NCBI GenBank assembly: GCA_964036195.1
Contig: OZ038452.1
Coordinates: 14,564,704 to 14,628,703, forward strand
Length of the DNA stretch: 64,000 bases
From: Sphaerolaimus hirsutus
Lineage: Eukaryota > Nematoda > Chromadorea > Monhysterida > Sphaerolaimidae
Direction: 5' to 3'
Positions within the stretch are counted from its first letter, which is position 1. Each line of letters starts with the position of its first letter. This document shows, in pieces, positions 21,650-32,580 of the stretch. Below the pieces are notes generated by a model. That model was not told the origin of the DNA, searched no databases, and saw nothing but the letters and a program-made list of their open reading frames with translations. The translations under genes and the position numbers were made by a program.

Positions 21650-22050
21650 TCACTCTGTAAATACATGCTGGCCGACAAAATTTGTAATTACAAAACTTGT
21701 AGAGAAATGTCCGATATATCTGAAAAGTGCAGGGCAATATTTGTCGCCTAAACATGGCGCCGTCGGGCCATCGCCAAACTTGAAAATGCGATTTTGAAAA
21801 ATTGAAAATAGTGGATATATGCATTTTTGGAATGAAAGTCTTCATGTATACTCGGCGGACCGCAAAGTATGCGCAGAATCCTACCATAATTTACTGAATA
21901 AAATCTTGTGATAAATTTCACAATTAATCATTCCATAAAATAGTAAAAACAAAATATTACGATGAAAAGTGTATAATTTTTGGTTCATTATTCGGATGTG
22001 TTATGGTAGGTTTCCATACTAAGTGTGATGTCCGCCGAGTATACAAAATG
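21650..22050. repeat. Inverted repeat with ACTCGGCGGACCGCAAAG
   Basis: GTATACTCGGCGGACCGC near 21846 and GTCCGCCGAGTATAC near 22030 are inverted copies. The first phrase also occurs at 10214-10240, and a partial copy lies at 54665. Confidence 0.5.
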
Positions 22051-22275
22051 TACCACCAGCCGATCATGCTTCTACTAATGCATAATGAGGAAGCCATCAC
22101 TCGTGCGCAGGTGTGGCTGTTGGCATCCGCTGGTTCACCTGGTTCCGTTATATTTGCAGCTGTCGGTGTTCGTTCGCCACTGTCTACTTTGGGTCAAGAT
22201 ATTCCACTTTTAGCTCAGCGTTCTTAATGTGCCCCAATCACGATTGGTTAGTCTCTTCGATTTTATGCGAGTTTG

Positions 22276-23097
22276 CAGGGGCGTAGCCAGGATTTTCGGG
22301 GGGGGGGCGGAATGTATACGGAACCCGACGAACGGGGGGGGGGGGGGGCGCCGCCCCCGGGGATGTACCGGCCGTAAAGTAGAGGGTGCCACCTTAGTTT
22401 TGTACCTAGGAAAACGTAAAAATGAGTATAGGTGAAAGCGAGAGTCGTCGCTATCCCTGCCCATCGCGAATTCTATAATTTCCGCTGTTATTTTATGCTA
22501 TTTTTTCAGCCGTTTATATTCGTGTGATTCATTTTTTGCTTTTTATGCACTGTTCACAAAAATGTTCACAATTACGTTTTCTGTACTCGCGTACTTTCAA
22601 AAAGTACGCGAGTAAGTGAGTACCGGTATTTTTCGGGAGGAAACGTAAACGTATTTACGCAGCACTCGAGTATACGTATTTATCGAGTAAACGTAAATAC
22701 GTTTGTTTGTACAACTATGCATTACGGCCGGATTTACTTTATGGCCGAGATCTCGCCGCCGCCCCCCCCCCCCTAAAATGTTACTTCTGTAGTAGGGGAA
22801 TGGCGATGGCGCCATTCATAGGCGCCATGCCATGGCGCCAATGGCGTTGGCATTGGTGCCAAAACAGCAGTATACGTCTGTATTTAATAGGTATAAAGTG
22901 CGACATGGACTGGAATTGAGTCCATTTTCACTGGCTTTGAGGTCGCGGAGACTGGTCAGCCGAAAATATAAACGCGCGTTTGCGCGCAAAATTTTTTCAG
23001 GCTGTAGACAAAATCGTCTTCTGAAAGTGCCATTTCTGGCACATTTTTGGTCCGGCCCGGGAAGGGGGGGGGCGGCCGCTCCCTGGCTACGTCCTTG
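22276..23097. mobile_element. CAGGGGCGTAGCCAGG element with 8-bp TSD
   Basis: 822 bp flanked by CGAGTTTG (22268-22275, 23098-23105). Ends CAGGGGCGTAGCCAGG and CCTGGCTACGTCCTTG. It has G/C-run arms, a GCGCC cluster near 22797-22860, a TTGCGCGCAAA block near 22979, and a nested TACGTTTAC-type palindromic block (22575-22705). Confidence 0.9.
22575..22705. repeat. Palindromic GTACTCGCGTACTTTC / TTTACG block
   Basis: CTCGCGTACTTTCAAAAAGT then ACGCGAGTAAGTGAG, followed by repeats of CGTAAACGTATTTACG. A second copy is at 27331-27475. Confidence 0.6.
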
Positions 23098-23105
23098 CGA
23101 GTTTG

Positions 23106-23777
23106 TTTGGGGTTGCCCATTACGCGCAATTTTTTTAGTAGGAACCGTCTACAATGCATCTAGGTTGACTGGCCCGTCGGTGTTCGCTTAGGTTTTTGGC
23201 GTGGCGCCAAAGCCATTGCAACAGATTTGAGCCGCGCGGCAATCACGCGTCCAATTTCCACATTTTTTTGTTGCGGCGGAAATCTGGCAATCATGCGTCC
23301 AATTTCCACATTTTTTTTTGTTAGACTGATCTATGTGGGATTCCTCCATTTGTCTGCCACATTTTGCAGCATGCGACTGGGAACCTGGTAGCGTCGTGCC
23401 TCGATGCTGCCACTGCTTTATGTCCGCTGTATCATCTGCCCACCTGTGTTAGTGCATTTTCACGGTTGCTCTTACTAGATATTTATTTAGTGCTCATTAA
23501 TACTAAAAATCTGTGCAGCTTGTGGGTGGAGTGAATGAGCAGTTCGGCGGTTTGCTGCTGTTCTGCTCTTTTTGCTGTGTGATCTGAAAGTGTGATTCAT
23601 ACTTTACATTTTTGCATTTGTCCTATTCTATTTGTGGCAGTTGGAGCTTGGAGCCATAGTTTTTTAACCTAGTTGGTGGCATCCTTTGGAATCGAGCCCT
23701 GAGGTCAGGGGTTTAGCGGTATGGCGGGGGATGGTAAGGTGTTACCCCCCAAACGCTCCAGCTATCTACAGTGCGCA
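23106..23777. other. Intergenic spacer
   Basis: No gene seen. GGGCTCGATTCC on the minus strand near 23688 resembles a tRNA B-box, but no A-box is convincing. A fragment of the CTATCTA family lies at 23735-23770. Confidence 0.35.
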
Positions 23778-24758
23778 TACGGTACAAAGATATATCGTAT
23801 CAAATACTGAAAATCAGATATCGACTATTTTTTAATATCGATTATCGAATACCGATATCGAAAATTTTGAAAAAAATATTGAATATCGATATCGAAAATT
23901 TTGGAAAAATATCGAATGTCGATATTGAATATCGACCATTTTTTCGATATATCGAACATGTATTGTGTCCCTAAATTAAGTTATTATTTTCATTTAGAAA
24001 TATTTGTGATTGATCTGATGTGCTTATAGTATTTTATTTGATGAGTAAAAGTACAATATTTATGTCATTGTTGTTGTGGCGCTAAATTTGAAGCCAGAAA
24101 ATGCTGATATGCTTTTCTTTGCAACATGCCCTTAAGTGATTGGGTTATAAGTATGAACTGTACAATTGTTGTTTTTTTCCTGATATACTTTGATTCATCT
24201 CATTTTTCTTCCATTTTCTACTTTTGACTGATGCACTGTTGTGCCTGCACTGCCATGTATTTACATGTCTTTGCCCTATGCACAATCTGAATTTTGGCAA
24301 TTTTGGAAAGATATGCCAATCAATATGCATCTCTGCAGTGCCACCTCACTTTTAGGGGTATTTAAGACAGTGCTGTGTGCTCTTTAGTTCAGTTCAGTTG
24401 ATTTTCCCTTTCTTTCACCCTCCCATTTCATCAATTGGAACTCACTTGTATGACAGGTGTGAAGACTCCCTGCCTGCTCTGGCACCCGTGCATACAACAA
24501 AACCTTGTTAAAATTTCAGTAAAGAGATGATTAACCATGTGCACAACCACATGAACATACACTATGCCACTTGAAAAATGCGATGCTATACCAAAGGCAA
24601 ATCGCAAAATCAAATATCGAATATCGACCATTTTTTGATATCGAATATTGAATATCGATATAGAGGATCCATATCGTATCGATATCGAATATTGAGTTTC
24701 AGAAAAAAATATCCAATATCAAATAACGATATTGAAAAGTCATATCGTTCTAACCCTA
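23778..24758. mobile_element. ATCGATAT-filled element, decayed copy
   Basis: 981 bp with flanks AGTGCGCA and TGTGCGCA (7 of 8). The left end is degraded (TACGGTACAAAGATATAT) and the right end is ATATCGTTCTAACCCTA. Arms and core match 20740-21535, including a shared TTGATTCATC phrase and TTTCAGTAAAGAGATGATTAA. Confidence 0.85.
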
Positions 24759-25199
24759 TGTGCGCACACCAATTCCCGTGCGTGACGCATTTGCCACTGT
24801 TACTCCGCGCACTTGCGCCAGCCTACATCGTTAAACTGCACGCGAATTTTTTGTACGATTAGAAACTGCACGCGTCGTTTTCCCTATGCAAACTTGTGAT
24901 TTTTATGAACTTTTTGAGGCCCATCACGTGCTTGAAAATGGGAATTGTGGGTGGAGCGTGCACACAGGGCTAAAGTTATGTGCGTTCTCTGTCAAATGTA
25001 AGAAAATGTAGAAATTTAACTGTCATTATTGAGCCCACACACAAAACAAGCAAGCCTGACGGAAAAAACCGCAATTTTCGAGGGACAGCCCTCCCCGGCA
25101 TTAACACGAAAGTGGGCGGAGTCTATTCAGAGTGGCGATGCACATCAAAATGTGTACGCGCACTGTGTCTATCTATCCTTACAGTTGCTCAGCTATCCA

Positions 25200-26180
25200 T
25201 CTATCCTCCCAAGGCAATTTTTTGACTACTATCCCTCATCGACCACCCCCACCTAGGGATGGACAAAAAATGTCTTTTTTTAACAACCTGTTTAAAAAAA
25301 AGACATTTTTTAAAAGACATTTTTTTAAAGATGGTCTTTTTTTAAAAGATCCCAATTATGGTTATCAGACAACATATACAGGTATATCAGACAAGTACCA
25401 GTACTTTGTGATGTTAAATATAGCCATAGAATGGCTGTGGAGCAATGGGATAGCATCATAAGTGGTGATTTCTGTCAAAACTATTCATTTTTATGTCGAC
25501 TCATTATGCATATCACCTTTTGTCGAATGTTTGCCACTCAAGTGAAGTTTGGCATGTGTTTCTGTAGAAGTATGTGGGAGCACATTGCCTGGATATTATG
25601 TACTACACTAACATATCACTGCTTATTATCATGCAATAGCATGAACAAATGGAAGATTTTTAACTAAAAATGCTTCAAAGACCAATGAAAACAACCACCA
25701 ATGGTAATGTGCATGTGAAATTGCGTGCATATGTGCAAAAATTGCAAAAAACATAGTACATAAGTACTTAAAGTTTTGGCAAATGTTGTTTTTTTTAAAC
25801 AGTTTTGATGCCTCTGTCTTTTAAAAAAGACATTAAAAAAGATGGTTAAAAAAACATTGGCCATCCCTAACCCCACCCCAAAAAATTTGCCAGCTATCTA
25901 ACTAACTGGAAGAGAGTTTTGAGAAATTTTGTCCCAATTTTCACTCAAAAACACAATGTTTTATACATTCTTAGTGATTTTGAACTTCAAAATCGCTAGT
26001 TGCTGTAGCTTACAGCTTATTTTCAGGTAATATCTCAGTGAAACATGAGAATTGCAGGAGTTTCTCCCTACACTACTACTCAACTATTCATGCCTATTCA
26101 CCTGTTTTTAGCCATTTCACACCTATATTAAACAATTTTTAACCTATCTTTAGTGATTTGTGACCTATTTTTAGCCATTT
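25200..26180. repeat. CTATCTATCC-family element fragment
   Basis: CTATCCATCTATCCTCCCAA before the nested insert at 25254, and CCAGCTATCTAACTAACTGG after it, then the family's usual text (TTTTAGCCATTTTTCTCCC, CTTCCTTCTACACT). It is related to the complete copies at 29621 and 50254. Confidence 0.6.
25254..25869. mobile_element. TAGGGATGG element with TTTTTTAAA arms
   Basis: 616 bp with flanks CCCCCACC and ACCCCACC (7 of 8). Ends TAGGGATGGACAAAAAATG and AACATTGGCCATCCCTA. The arms repeat AAAAAAGACATTTTTTAAAA. It is inserted in a CTATCTATCC-family element. Confidence 0.87.
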
Positions 26181-26784
26181 TTCTCCCTTTCTTCCTTCTA
26201 CACTAAAAAAAGCCTATATATTGAAGCCCAGTGTATAGTATAGTATATATATAGTGTATATATAGTATCACAGTGTTTACACTGTGATGACTGTGATGAC
26301 AAAAATGTGATTTTTCAGCCATTTTTAAAATATTTGAAATTGAAATTGAAATATTTTTCATGTGTTAAGCCTCAATTGATCATGACTTGATCAGCCCCAC
26401 TGCCTAAGACAAACATAAAATTATATACATTGCGTGTTCATGCAGCACACTAGATCACACTTTTCTTGTTGTCAGAGGTAGTCACTGTATTTGTTGTCAG
26501 CAGTAGGGTTGGGAATTTCAAAATTTTCGGTTCCGGTTCTCGGTTCCAAAAGATTTCGGTTCGGGTATCGGTTCCCGGTTCCTGAAAATTTTCGGTTCCG
26601 GTTCTCGGTTCGGTTCTTAAACTCGGTTCCGGTTCGGTTCTTTCGGTTCTAAAATGAACAAAATTTCGGTTCCGGGTAATAAAATAACTGGGTATCGGGT
26701 AATAATCGGCTGAACAACAGAAAAACAATATACCCAAGTTTACATGTGTAAGTACATTGGTTGGATATTTCATACTACAGGAGC

Positions 26785-27221
26785 CAGGGCCGTATCCAGG
26801 GGGGGGGCGGGGGGGGGCTGCAGCCCCCCCCTTCCCGGGGCGAGACCAGAAAGTGACAGGAAAATGCGACTTTTCAACGTCATTTTAAAAATTTTTGCGC
26901 GCAAGCGCGCATTCTTCACCAGACATGACATATAATCATCCGATTTGCTCCATGTGGCCACAAATCGGTGTAAATACACTCAATGTTGTGCTTTTTTGCT
27001 GTTTTGTATGTATATTTACATACATAAACAGCGTTCCATGGCGATGGCGCCAACGACAATGGCGCCCTGGTGTTGCGCCTACTAATGGCGCCAGCGCCAT
27101 GGCGCCATTCCGCGACTATGTAGCTAAAATTTTAGGGGGGGGGCTGAGCCCCCCCCTCTCGCCGGCCTCCGTAAACAAGCAGCCCCCCCCCCCCCGCTCA
27201 AAAATCCTGGATACGTCCCTG
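26785..27221. mobile_element. Complete CAGGGCCGTATCCAGG element
   Basis: 437 bp flanked by ACAGGAGC (26777-26784, 27222-27229). Ends CAGGGCCGTATCCAGG and CCTGGATACGTCCCTG. Module order: G-run/C-run arm, TGCGCGCAAGCGCGCA, TACATACATAAAC, GCGCC cluster, G-run/C-run arm. This is the type copy for the truncated elements at 14.2, 15.3 and 33.2 kb. Confidence 0.93.
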
Positions 27222-27559
27222 ACAGGAGCATATCACAGCTTATTATTTCATGGTAGAATGCAGAAATCATGTTGTTATGCAGAGTTGTTATAATAATACT
27301 GGTATTTAAAAAAGTGTAAAAGCAAACATATACGTTTTCTGTACTCGCGTACTTTCAAAAAGTACACGAGTAAATGAGTACTGGTATTTTTTTCTGGATG
27401 AAACGTAAATGTATTTATGTAGTATACGCGAGTGAGTATGCGTATTATTGAGTACAAACATAAATAACTTTTGCCAACTACGGTAAAAATTGCCACAAAA
27501 CCAATGAAAACTACTACCAGTGATAATGTGTATACTGCAGCGAGATAATGTGTATACTG

Positions 27560-27756
27560 CAGCGACATTACACCTTACAATGAAATCTGAATAAACGAAT
27601 CCCATCTGAATAAACAAACATATTTACATAAAAAAATTTCATCATATTTATCAAAGCAATTTGATAAATATGATGAAATTTTTTTATGTTTGTTCTTTTA
27701 TTCAGGTGGGATTCGTATGGTAGATTTCATTGTAAGGTGTAATGTCGCTGGAGTAT
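27560..27756. repeat. Fold-back segment with 29-bp perfect hairpin
   Basis: Positions 27628-27656 and 27661-27689 are perfect reverse complements separated by four bases (CATAAAAAAATTTCATC arm). The complementarity continues outward, with GCGACATTACACCTTACAAT against ATTGTAAGGTGTAATGTCGC. Confidence 0.85.
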
Positions 27757-28500
27757 ATGTGAAATTACACGCTCCCGCGCAATCATTTTGCAAACAGATG
27801 AATTTTGCAATTCTGAACACGCACCAAGATGTTCAGCTGCTGTTTAAAGGCTTAGATGTAGGTGTTGAAAAAACGCTGTTTAAAAACTTAAAGATTCCTA
27901 GAAAATTTTGGTTCTTTCGGGTATTTACTTCGGTTCCGGGTATAAGTGCCGGTTCTCAGTTCCGGTTCGGTTCTCAAGCTCGGCTCCGGTTCTCGGTTCC
28001 AAAATAGTGCTCGGTTCTCGTTCTCGGTTCGGGTCGGTTCGGTTCCCCAACCCTAGTCAGCAGCCCCTTTAACGAGGCCGCCGACAACGGCCCTTTAACA
28101 AATACAGTGACAGCCTCCAACAACAAAAAAGTGTGATCTAGTGTGCATGAACACGCAATGTATATAATTTAGTGTTTGTCTTAGGCAGTGGGGCTGATCA
28201 AGTCATGAACGATTGAGGCTTACCACATGTAACATATTTCATATACATCCAACACAAATGGCTGAAAAATTGCATTTTTTGTGGTCGCAGTCGTCACAGT
28301 GTAAAAGGCGCCTTAAGTTTCAATGTTGTGTAAAATAAAAAAAATGAAAAAGAGTGTTTGATATTTTGTTATGAAATTGACAAAATTGTATTACATTTTG
28401 TATGACTAGGGATGGAAAAATTTTTTCCAATCACTGTATATGTTAAAACAGTAACATTTAAAAAAAATAGAAAGATGTTTTTTCCAGAATCTCTCAAATA

Positions 28501-28806
28501 CCGTATTACCTCGAGTTATCCCCCCCCCCCTTGAATTAACCCCCCCCTCGAATTAACCCCCCCTCAAAATGGGCTGGGGAAATAATAAACCCCCCCTCGA
28601 AATACCCCCCCCCTTTGGAATGATGTACGTCATGTACATAATAAATACATCATGTATGCAATGTACATGATGTATATTACTGTTAATTTGCAATGCAGCT
28701 ACACATACCGTATTTCCTCGAAATACCCCCCGGGGGGTGATTGTTTCATAGTGGTCCCGAGAGGGGGGGGGTTAAACGAGGGGGGGGGTATTTCGAGGGG
28801 GGGGTT
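28501..28806. mobile_element. Two adjoining CCGTA-family elements running into the gap
   Basis: CCGTATTACCTCGAGTTATC starts at 28501, and a second start, CCGTATTTCCTCGAAATACC, is at 28708; both follow TA. The second one's G-run arm enters the gap at 28807, so its right end is unseen. Confidence 0.65.
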
Positions 28807-29006
28807 NNNNNNNNNNNNNNNNNNNNNNNNNNNNNNNNNNNNNNNNNNNNNNNNNNNNNNNNNNNNNNNNNNNNNNNNNNNNNNNNNNNNNNNNNNNNNN
28901 NNNNNNNNNNNNNNNNNNNNNNNNNNNNNNNNNNNNNNNNNNNNNNNNNNNNNNNNNNNNNNNNNNNNNNNNNNNNNNNNNNNNNNNNNNNNNNNNNNNN
29001 NNNNNN
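28807..29006. other. Assembly gap, 200 N
   Basis: Exactly 200 undetermined bases, beginning within a G-run of an inverted-repeat element. The true length is probably not known. Confidence 0.99.
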
Positions 29007-29024
29007 TTTCTTTATTCAGGTGGG

Positions 29025-29110
29025 ATATGTAACCACAGTAAAGTGTGTTATCAGTGAAGTGTATGCCATTTTCAAAGTGTGTTATCAGTGAAGTGTATGC
29101 CATTTTCTAA
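29025..29110. repeat. Tandem duplication of ~33 bp
   Basis: AAAGTGTGTTATCAGTGAAG followed by TGTATGCCATTTTC occurs twice in tandem right after the gap. Confidence 0.7.
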
Positions 29111-29334
29111 GCAATGATACATTTCTTTTGTGCATCCAATATATATTAATGTCCATTTGAGAGACGCACTTCATGTCTATTTGAGAGACACACTTCATGT
29201 ATATTTGCTGTGGAGGCAGCGTCCACTTTTTGTTTGGCTTTAGCCATTTTTTTACTGATATACTTCTTTTGTGTGGCCAGTGGCCCAGGCTTCCCCGAAT
29301 GACACCCAGTAGGTGTCTTGCTGAACAATATATA

Positions 29335-29515
29335 TGCTGGCGAGTAGATGGCGCCACTCCACAAAAATGGCACCATTTTGGAGTAGATGGCACTGTTGTT
29401 TTGGAGTAGATGGCGCCACTTCATGAAAATGATGCCATTTTGGAGTAGTTGGCGCCACTCCATGTTAATGGCACCATTTTGGAGTAGATGGCACCACTCC
29501 ATAAAATTGTACAAT
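29335..29515. repeat. GGAGTAGATGGCGCCACTCCA array
   Basis: About five alternating units of GAGTAGATGGCGCCACTCCA and AAAATGGCACCATTTT. Each unit is itself palindromic (GGAGT...ACTCC). Confidence 0.75.
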
Positions 29516-29620
29516 TTGAAATCATAACCCTTGAAGACCCATATAGTGGCAGTATCACATCAAACAGCACTAAATTTTGATCAAAAATATGCAACCCATA
29601 ACTTGGATGTGGGCCAAGTT

Positions 29621-30152
29621 CAGGGGTCTCGAATGGGGGGGGTTTGGGGGGGGGTTACCCCCCCCCCCAAACCGCCCAGCTATCTATCTATCCCGGAGGC
29701 CGCTCAGCTATCTATCTATCCCGGAGGCAAAATTTTGGGCTACTACCCCCTTAACCCCCCCCCCCCAATCGCCCCCAGCTATCTACCTATCTGGAGCGAT
29801 TTTCAGAAACTATACCCCAATTTTCGCTCAAAATCGCTATTTTTCATACCTATATATAGATTTTCACCTCCAAAATCACTGGTTCATGCGTCTAACTGCC
29901 TATTTTCAGCTATTTTAAGTACTATATGCTCTTGTATACCCATTTTGAGCTATTTTACACCTACTTTTAGCGATTTTTCTCCCTTTTCTTCCTTCTATGC
30001 CCCGAAAAGCCTATATATCGAACCACCACAACCCCCACCCAAACCCCCCCCCCCAACCCCCCCCCAGAAAATTTTTCAGCTATCTATCCCTCCGGAGGAG
30101 CGATTTACTATCTATCCAACCACTCGGAGGGTCAAAATTCAAGATACCCCTG
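29621..30152. mobile_element. CTATCTATCC-filled element, CAGGGGTCTCGAA end
   Basis: 532 bp flanked by GCCAAGTT (29613-29620, 30153-30160). Left end CAGGGGTCTCGAATGGG, right end AATTCAAGATACCCCTG. It contains AGCTATCTATCTATCCCGG units, C-runs and a CTCAAAATCGCTATTTTTC core. The near-identical body at 50254-50690 suggests recent activity. Confidence 0.93.
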
Positions 30153-30364
30153 GCCAAGTTTATATGTGACTGGGTGAATTTCATCCTACAAATATCGGCT
30201 GGCATGGTGCCAACGCGTGCCAACAATATTTGCATATGCTATGTGTTAAATGTCATATCCAAAACTCATTGAGAAATGTCTCTTAAACAAAATTGGTCTG
30301 CCATTAAGAGTTAAGGAGTGTATCATACTTCTATGTACAACTCATATTTGTGACAATAGCATGA

Positions 30365-30500
30365 TGTGATTGTTCACCAAAAAAATTAACTGGAAATATG
30401 GATCACAGTTCAGTATCCATTTTCACAATAGCATGATGTGATTGTTCACCAAAAAAATTAACTGGAAATATGGATCACAGTTCAGTATCCATTTTCAAAG
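30365..30500. repeat. Direct duplication of ~68 bp
   Basis: ATGATGTGATTGTTCACC through GTATCCATTTTCA is present twice head-to-tail with almost no change. Confidence 0.85.
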
Positions 30501-30519
30501 TTTTTCAATTTATTTTTTA

Positions 30520-31045
30520 CTTGCCATTTCACTTCTCATTTGACTTTTGCCAGTTTTCTTTGCAATTCACTTCTCACTTCTCTTTTTACTTGCCATTTGA
30601 CTTGACTTTAGACTTGACATTTATAACTTTACATTTGATTTGATATTTGATCACTTGACATTTAACTTGACATTTGACTTGACATTTACCACTTGAAATT
30701 TGACTTGACATATGACTTGTTATTTGACTTGACTTGAAATTTGTCACTTGACATTTGACATGACATTTATCAGTTGACATTAAACTTAACATTTGACTTG
30801 ACATTTGACCTGACATTTATCACTTGACATTAAACTTGACATTTCACTTGAAATTTATCACTTGACGTTAAACTTGACATTTGACATGACATTTATCACT
30901 TGACATTAAGCTTGACATTTAACTTGACATTTCACTTGACATTTCATTTGAAATTTATTACTTGACATTTCACTTGAAATTTATCACTTGACATTTGACT
31001 TGACATTTGACATGACATTTATCACTTGAAATTAAACTTTATCAT
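30520..31045. repeat. ACTTGACATTT minisatellite
   Basis: Over 500 bp of variable-order units (ACTTGACATTTGACTTG, ACATTTATCACTTGACAT). The start of the tract (ACTTGCCATTTCACTTCTC) links it to the GAAGTGAAATGGCAAG fold-back family. Confidence 0.85.
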
Positions 31046-31080
31046 TTGACAAAGACAATGATAGCTGAAAAAATTTGTGG

Positions 31081-32580
31081 TGGTTGCAGGCAGGGGTTCA
31101 GTATGGGGGGTCGGGGGGTTACCCCCCCCCAAACGCTCCAGCTATCTATCTATCCCCGGGGCCGCTCAGCTGTCGGTGCTGGGTTAATATCCGCTTATTA
31201 GACAAAAGTATTGCATACGGCGCATGGCGTGGGTGGGTTTACGGGTGCGCAACAGATGCCGTTATGCGGATTTATGTCACGTTTGTAGATAAATAAAGCA
31301 ATGATCGAGTGCATGATCACATGTTACATGATGCATCTTGATAAATCAAACAAAGTTTTTACCTGCATATGAATGACATCCAGTTTAATATAAAAGTTCC
31401 GAAACTGCAAATAATTCATAATTCCTACCCACCCACAGCTGAGAAGTTCAGTTGTAACATGTAAGGGATTGTTGCATTGTGAAGGGCTGAGTTATATGTG
31501 ATAATGTCGTATGTTGCACACCCATTAAGCATTTGCACCCATTTGCATGAGCTGCATGCAATACTTTTGTCTTGCGGATAATAACTCAGTTTAACTGCTC
31601 AGCCATCTATTTATCTATCCCGAGTAAGGTTGGCCGATGTTTTTTTTTAAACGTTTTTTATTTAAAAAAAACGTTGTTTTTTTTTAAAAAACATGACGTC
31701 CGAAATGTTTTTTTTTTAAAAAAAACATCGACCGAAATTTTTAGTACTAAGCACTAGGTATTTTGCAAAATTTTTGCGCGCAAGCGCGCAATTTCACACA
31801 CAAATTGACATTGGTGGTTGTTTTAATTGGTTTTGTGGCATTTTTAGTATCAAAGTATCCATTTCTATGTGCTACCATGGGTTAATAAGCCGTCATATGT
31901 TGCTGTAGTATATAATATTGAGGTAATGTGCTTCCATGTACCTCCACAGTGTGTAACTTCACTCCCAAAATAACAACCTCGTTTTATAACCTTGTTTGAT
32001 CACTATTCCGTGCCAAACTACCTGAAGTCACGAACATTCGACTATAAGGCGATATACGAACGATATGTCGATGAAAAATGGATATTTTTGACACAAATCA
32101 CCACTTATAATGCTATCCCATGGCTCCACAGACATTATATGGTCATATATAACATCACAGAGTATTGCCACTGTCTGATATACCTATATATGTTGACACA
32201 AGGTCATATCTGGGAGCTTTTAAAAAAAAACGTTTTTTATTTTAAAAAAACGTTTTTTTTATAAAAAAAACGTTTTATTTTTTTAAAAAACATCGAGTTA
32301 AAAAAAACGTTTTTTTTCCAACCCTAATCCCGAGGCAATTTTTTTGGCTACTATCCCTCAAGCCCCCCCAAAATATCATTAGCGATTTGTGAACTGTTTT
32401 TATCCATTTTCGCCCTTTTTCCTTCAACACCACGAAAAAAACCTATATATTGAACCCCCAAACCCGCCCCCCAACTTTTTTTTGCTATCTATCCCTCCAG
32501 AGGAGCGATTTACTATCTATATGAACCCCCGGAGTGGTCCAATCAACTAAACCCTTGGTTGCAGGACTTTATATAGGCAA
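31081..32580. mobile_element. CTATCTATCC-family element split by a nested insert
   Basis: CAGGGGTTCAGTATGGGG near 31089 and GCTATCTATCTATCCCC form one side. The family text resumes after 32335 (GAGGCAATTTTTTTGGCTAC) and continues to the GGAGCGATTTACTATCTATA part. The interval also holds unrelated sequence with (G/C)TATGCGGATTTATG, so the boundaries are approximate. Confidence 0.6.
31625..32326. mobile_element. AAAACGTTTTTT-filled element, TAAGGTTGG ends
   Basis: 702 bp flanked by ATCCCGAG (31617-31624, 32327-32334). Ends TAAGGTTGGCCGATG and TTTCCAACCCTA. The arms repeat TTTAAAAAAAACGTTTTTT, and a TTGCGCGCAAGCGCGCAA block lies at 31776. Confidence 0.92.

Larger units (their letters stand above)
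26504..28055. mobile_element. GGTTCC-filled element, TAGGGTTGGGAA ends
   Basis: 1552 bp flanked by GTCAGCAG (26496-26503, 28056-28063). Ends TAGGGTTGGGAATTTC and GGTTCCCCAACCCTA. The arms repeat TTCGGTTCCGGTTCTCGG. Inside are a complete CAGGGCCGTATCC element (26785-27221) and a fold-back segment (27560-27756). Confidence 0.92.
26276..28305. mobile_element. Long inverted-repeat element, TTTACACTGTGA ends, carrying two nested insertions
   Basis: Left arm 26276-26503 and right arm 28056-28305 are inverted copies: TTTACACTGTGATGACTG against CAGTCGTCACAGTGTAAA, then GATCATGACTTGATCAGC against GCTGATCAAGTCATGAACG. Its middle is occupied by the element at 26504-28055. No terminal duplication could be read. 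Confidence 0.75.

Noticed and set aside
28652-29103. Open frames spanning the gap
   Set aside because: Most residues are undetermined; the frames exist only because N does not encode stops.
29531-30272. 212-codon proline-rich open frame
   Set aside because: It lies almost wholly in a CTATCTATCC-family element and recurs with the same peptide at 50168-50788, so it is a repeat translation and not a host gene. A conserved peptide in the element cannot be excluded, but the frame crosses its ends.
30586-31045. CRISPR-like array
   Set aside because: Units are continuous without spacers and vary in order; the sequence is from an animal. It is a minisatellite.
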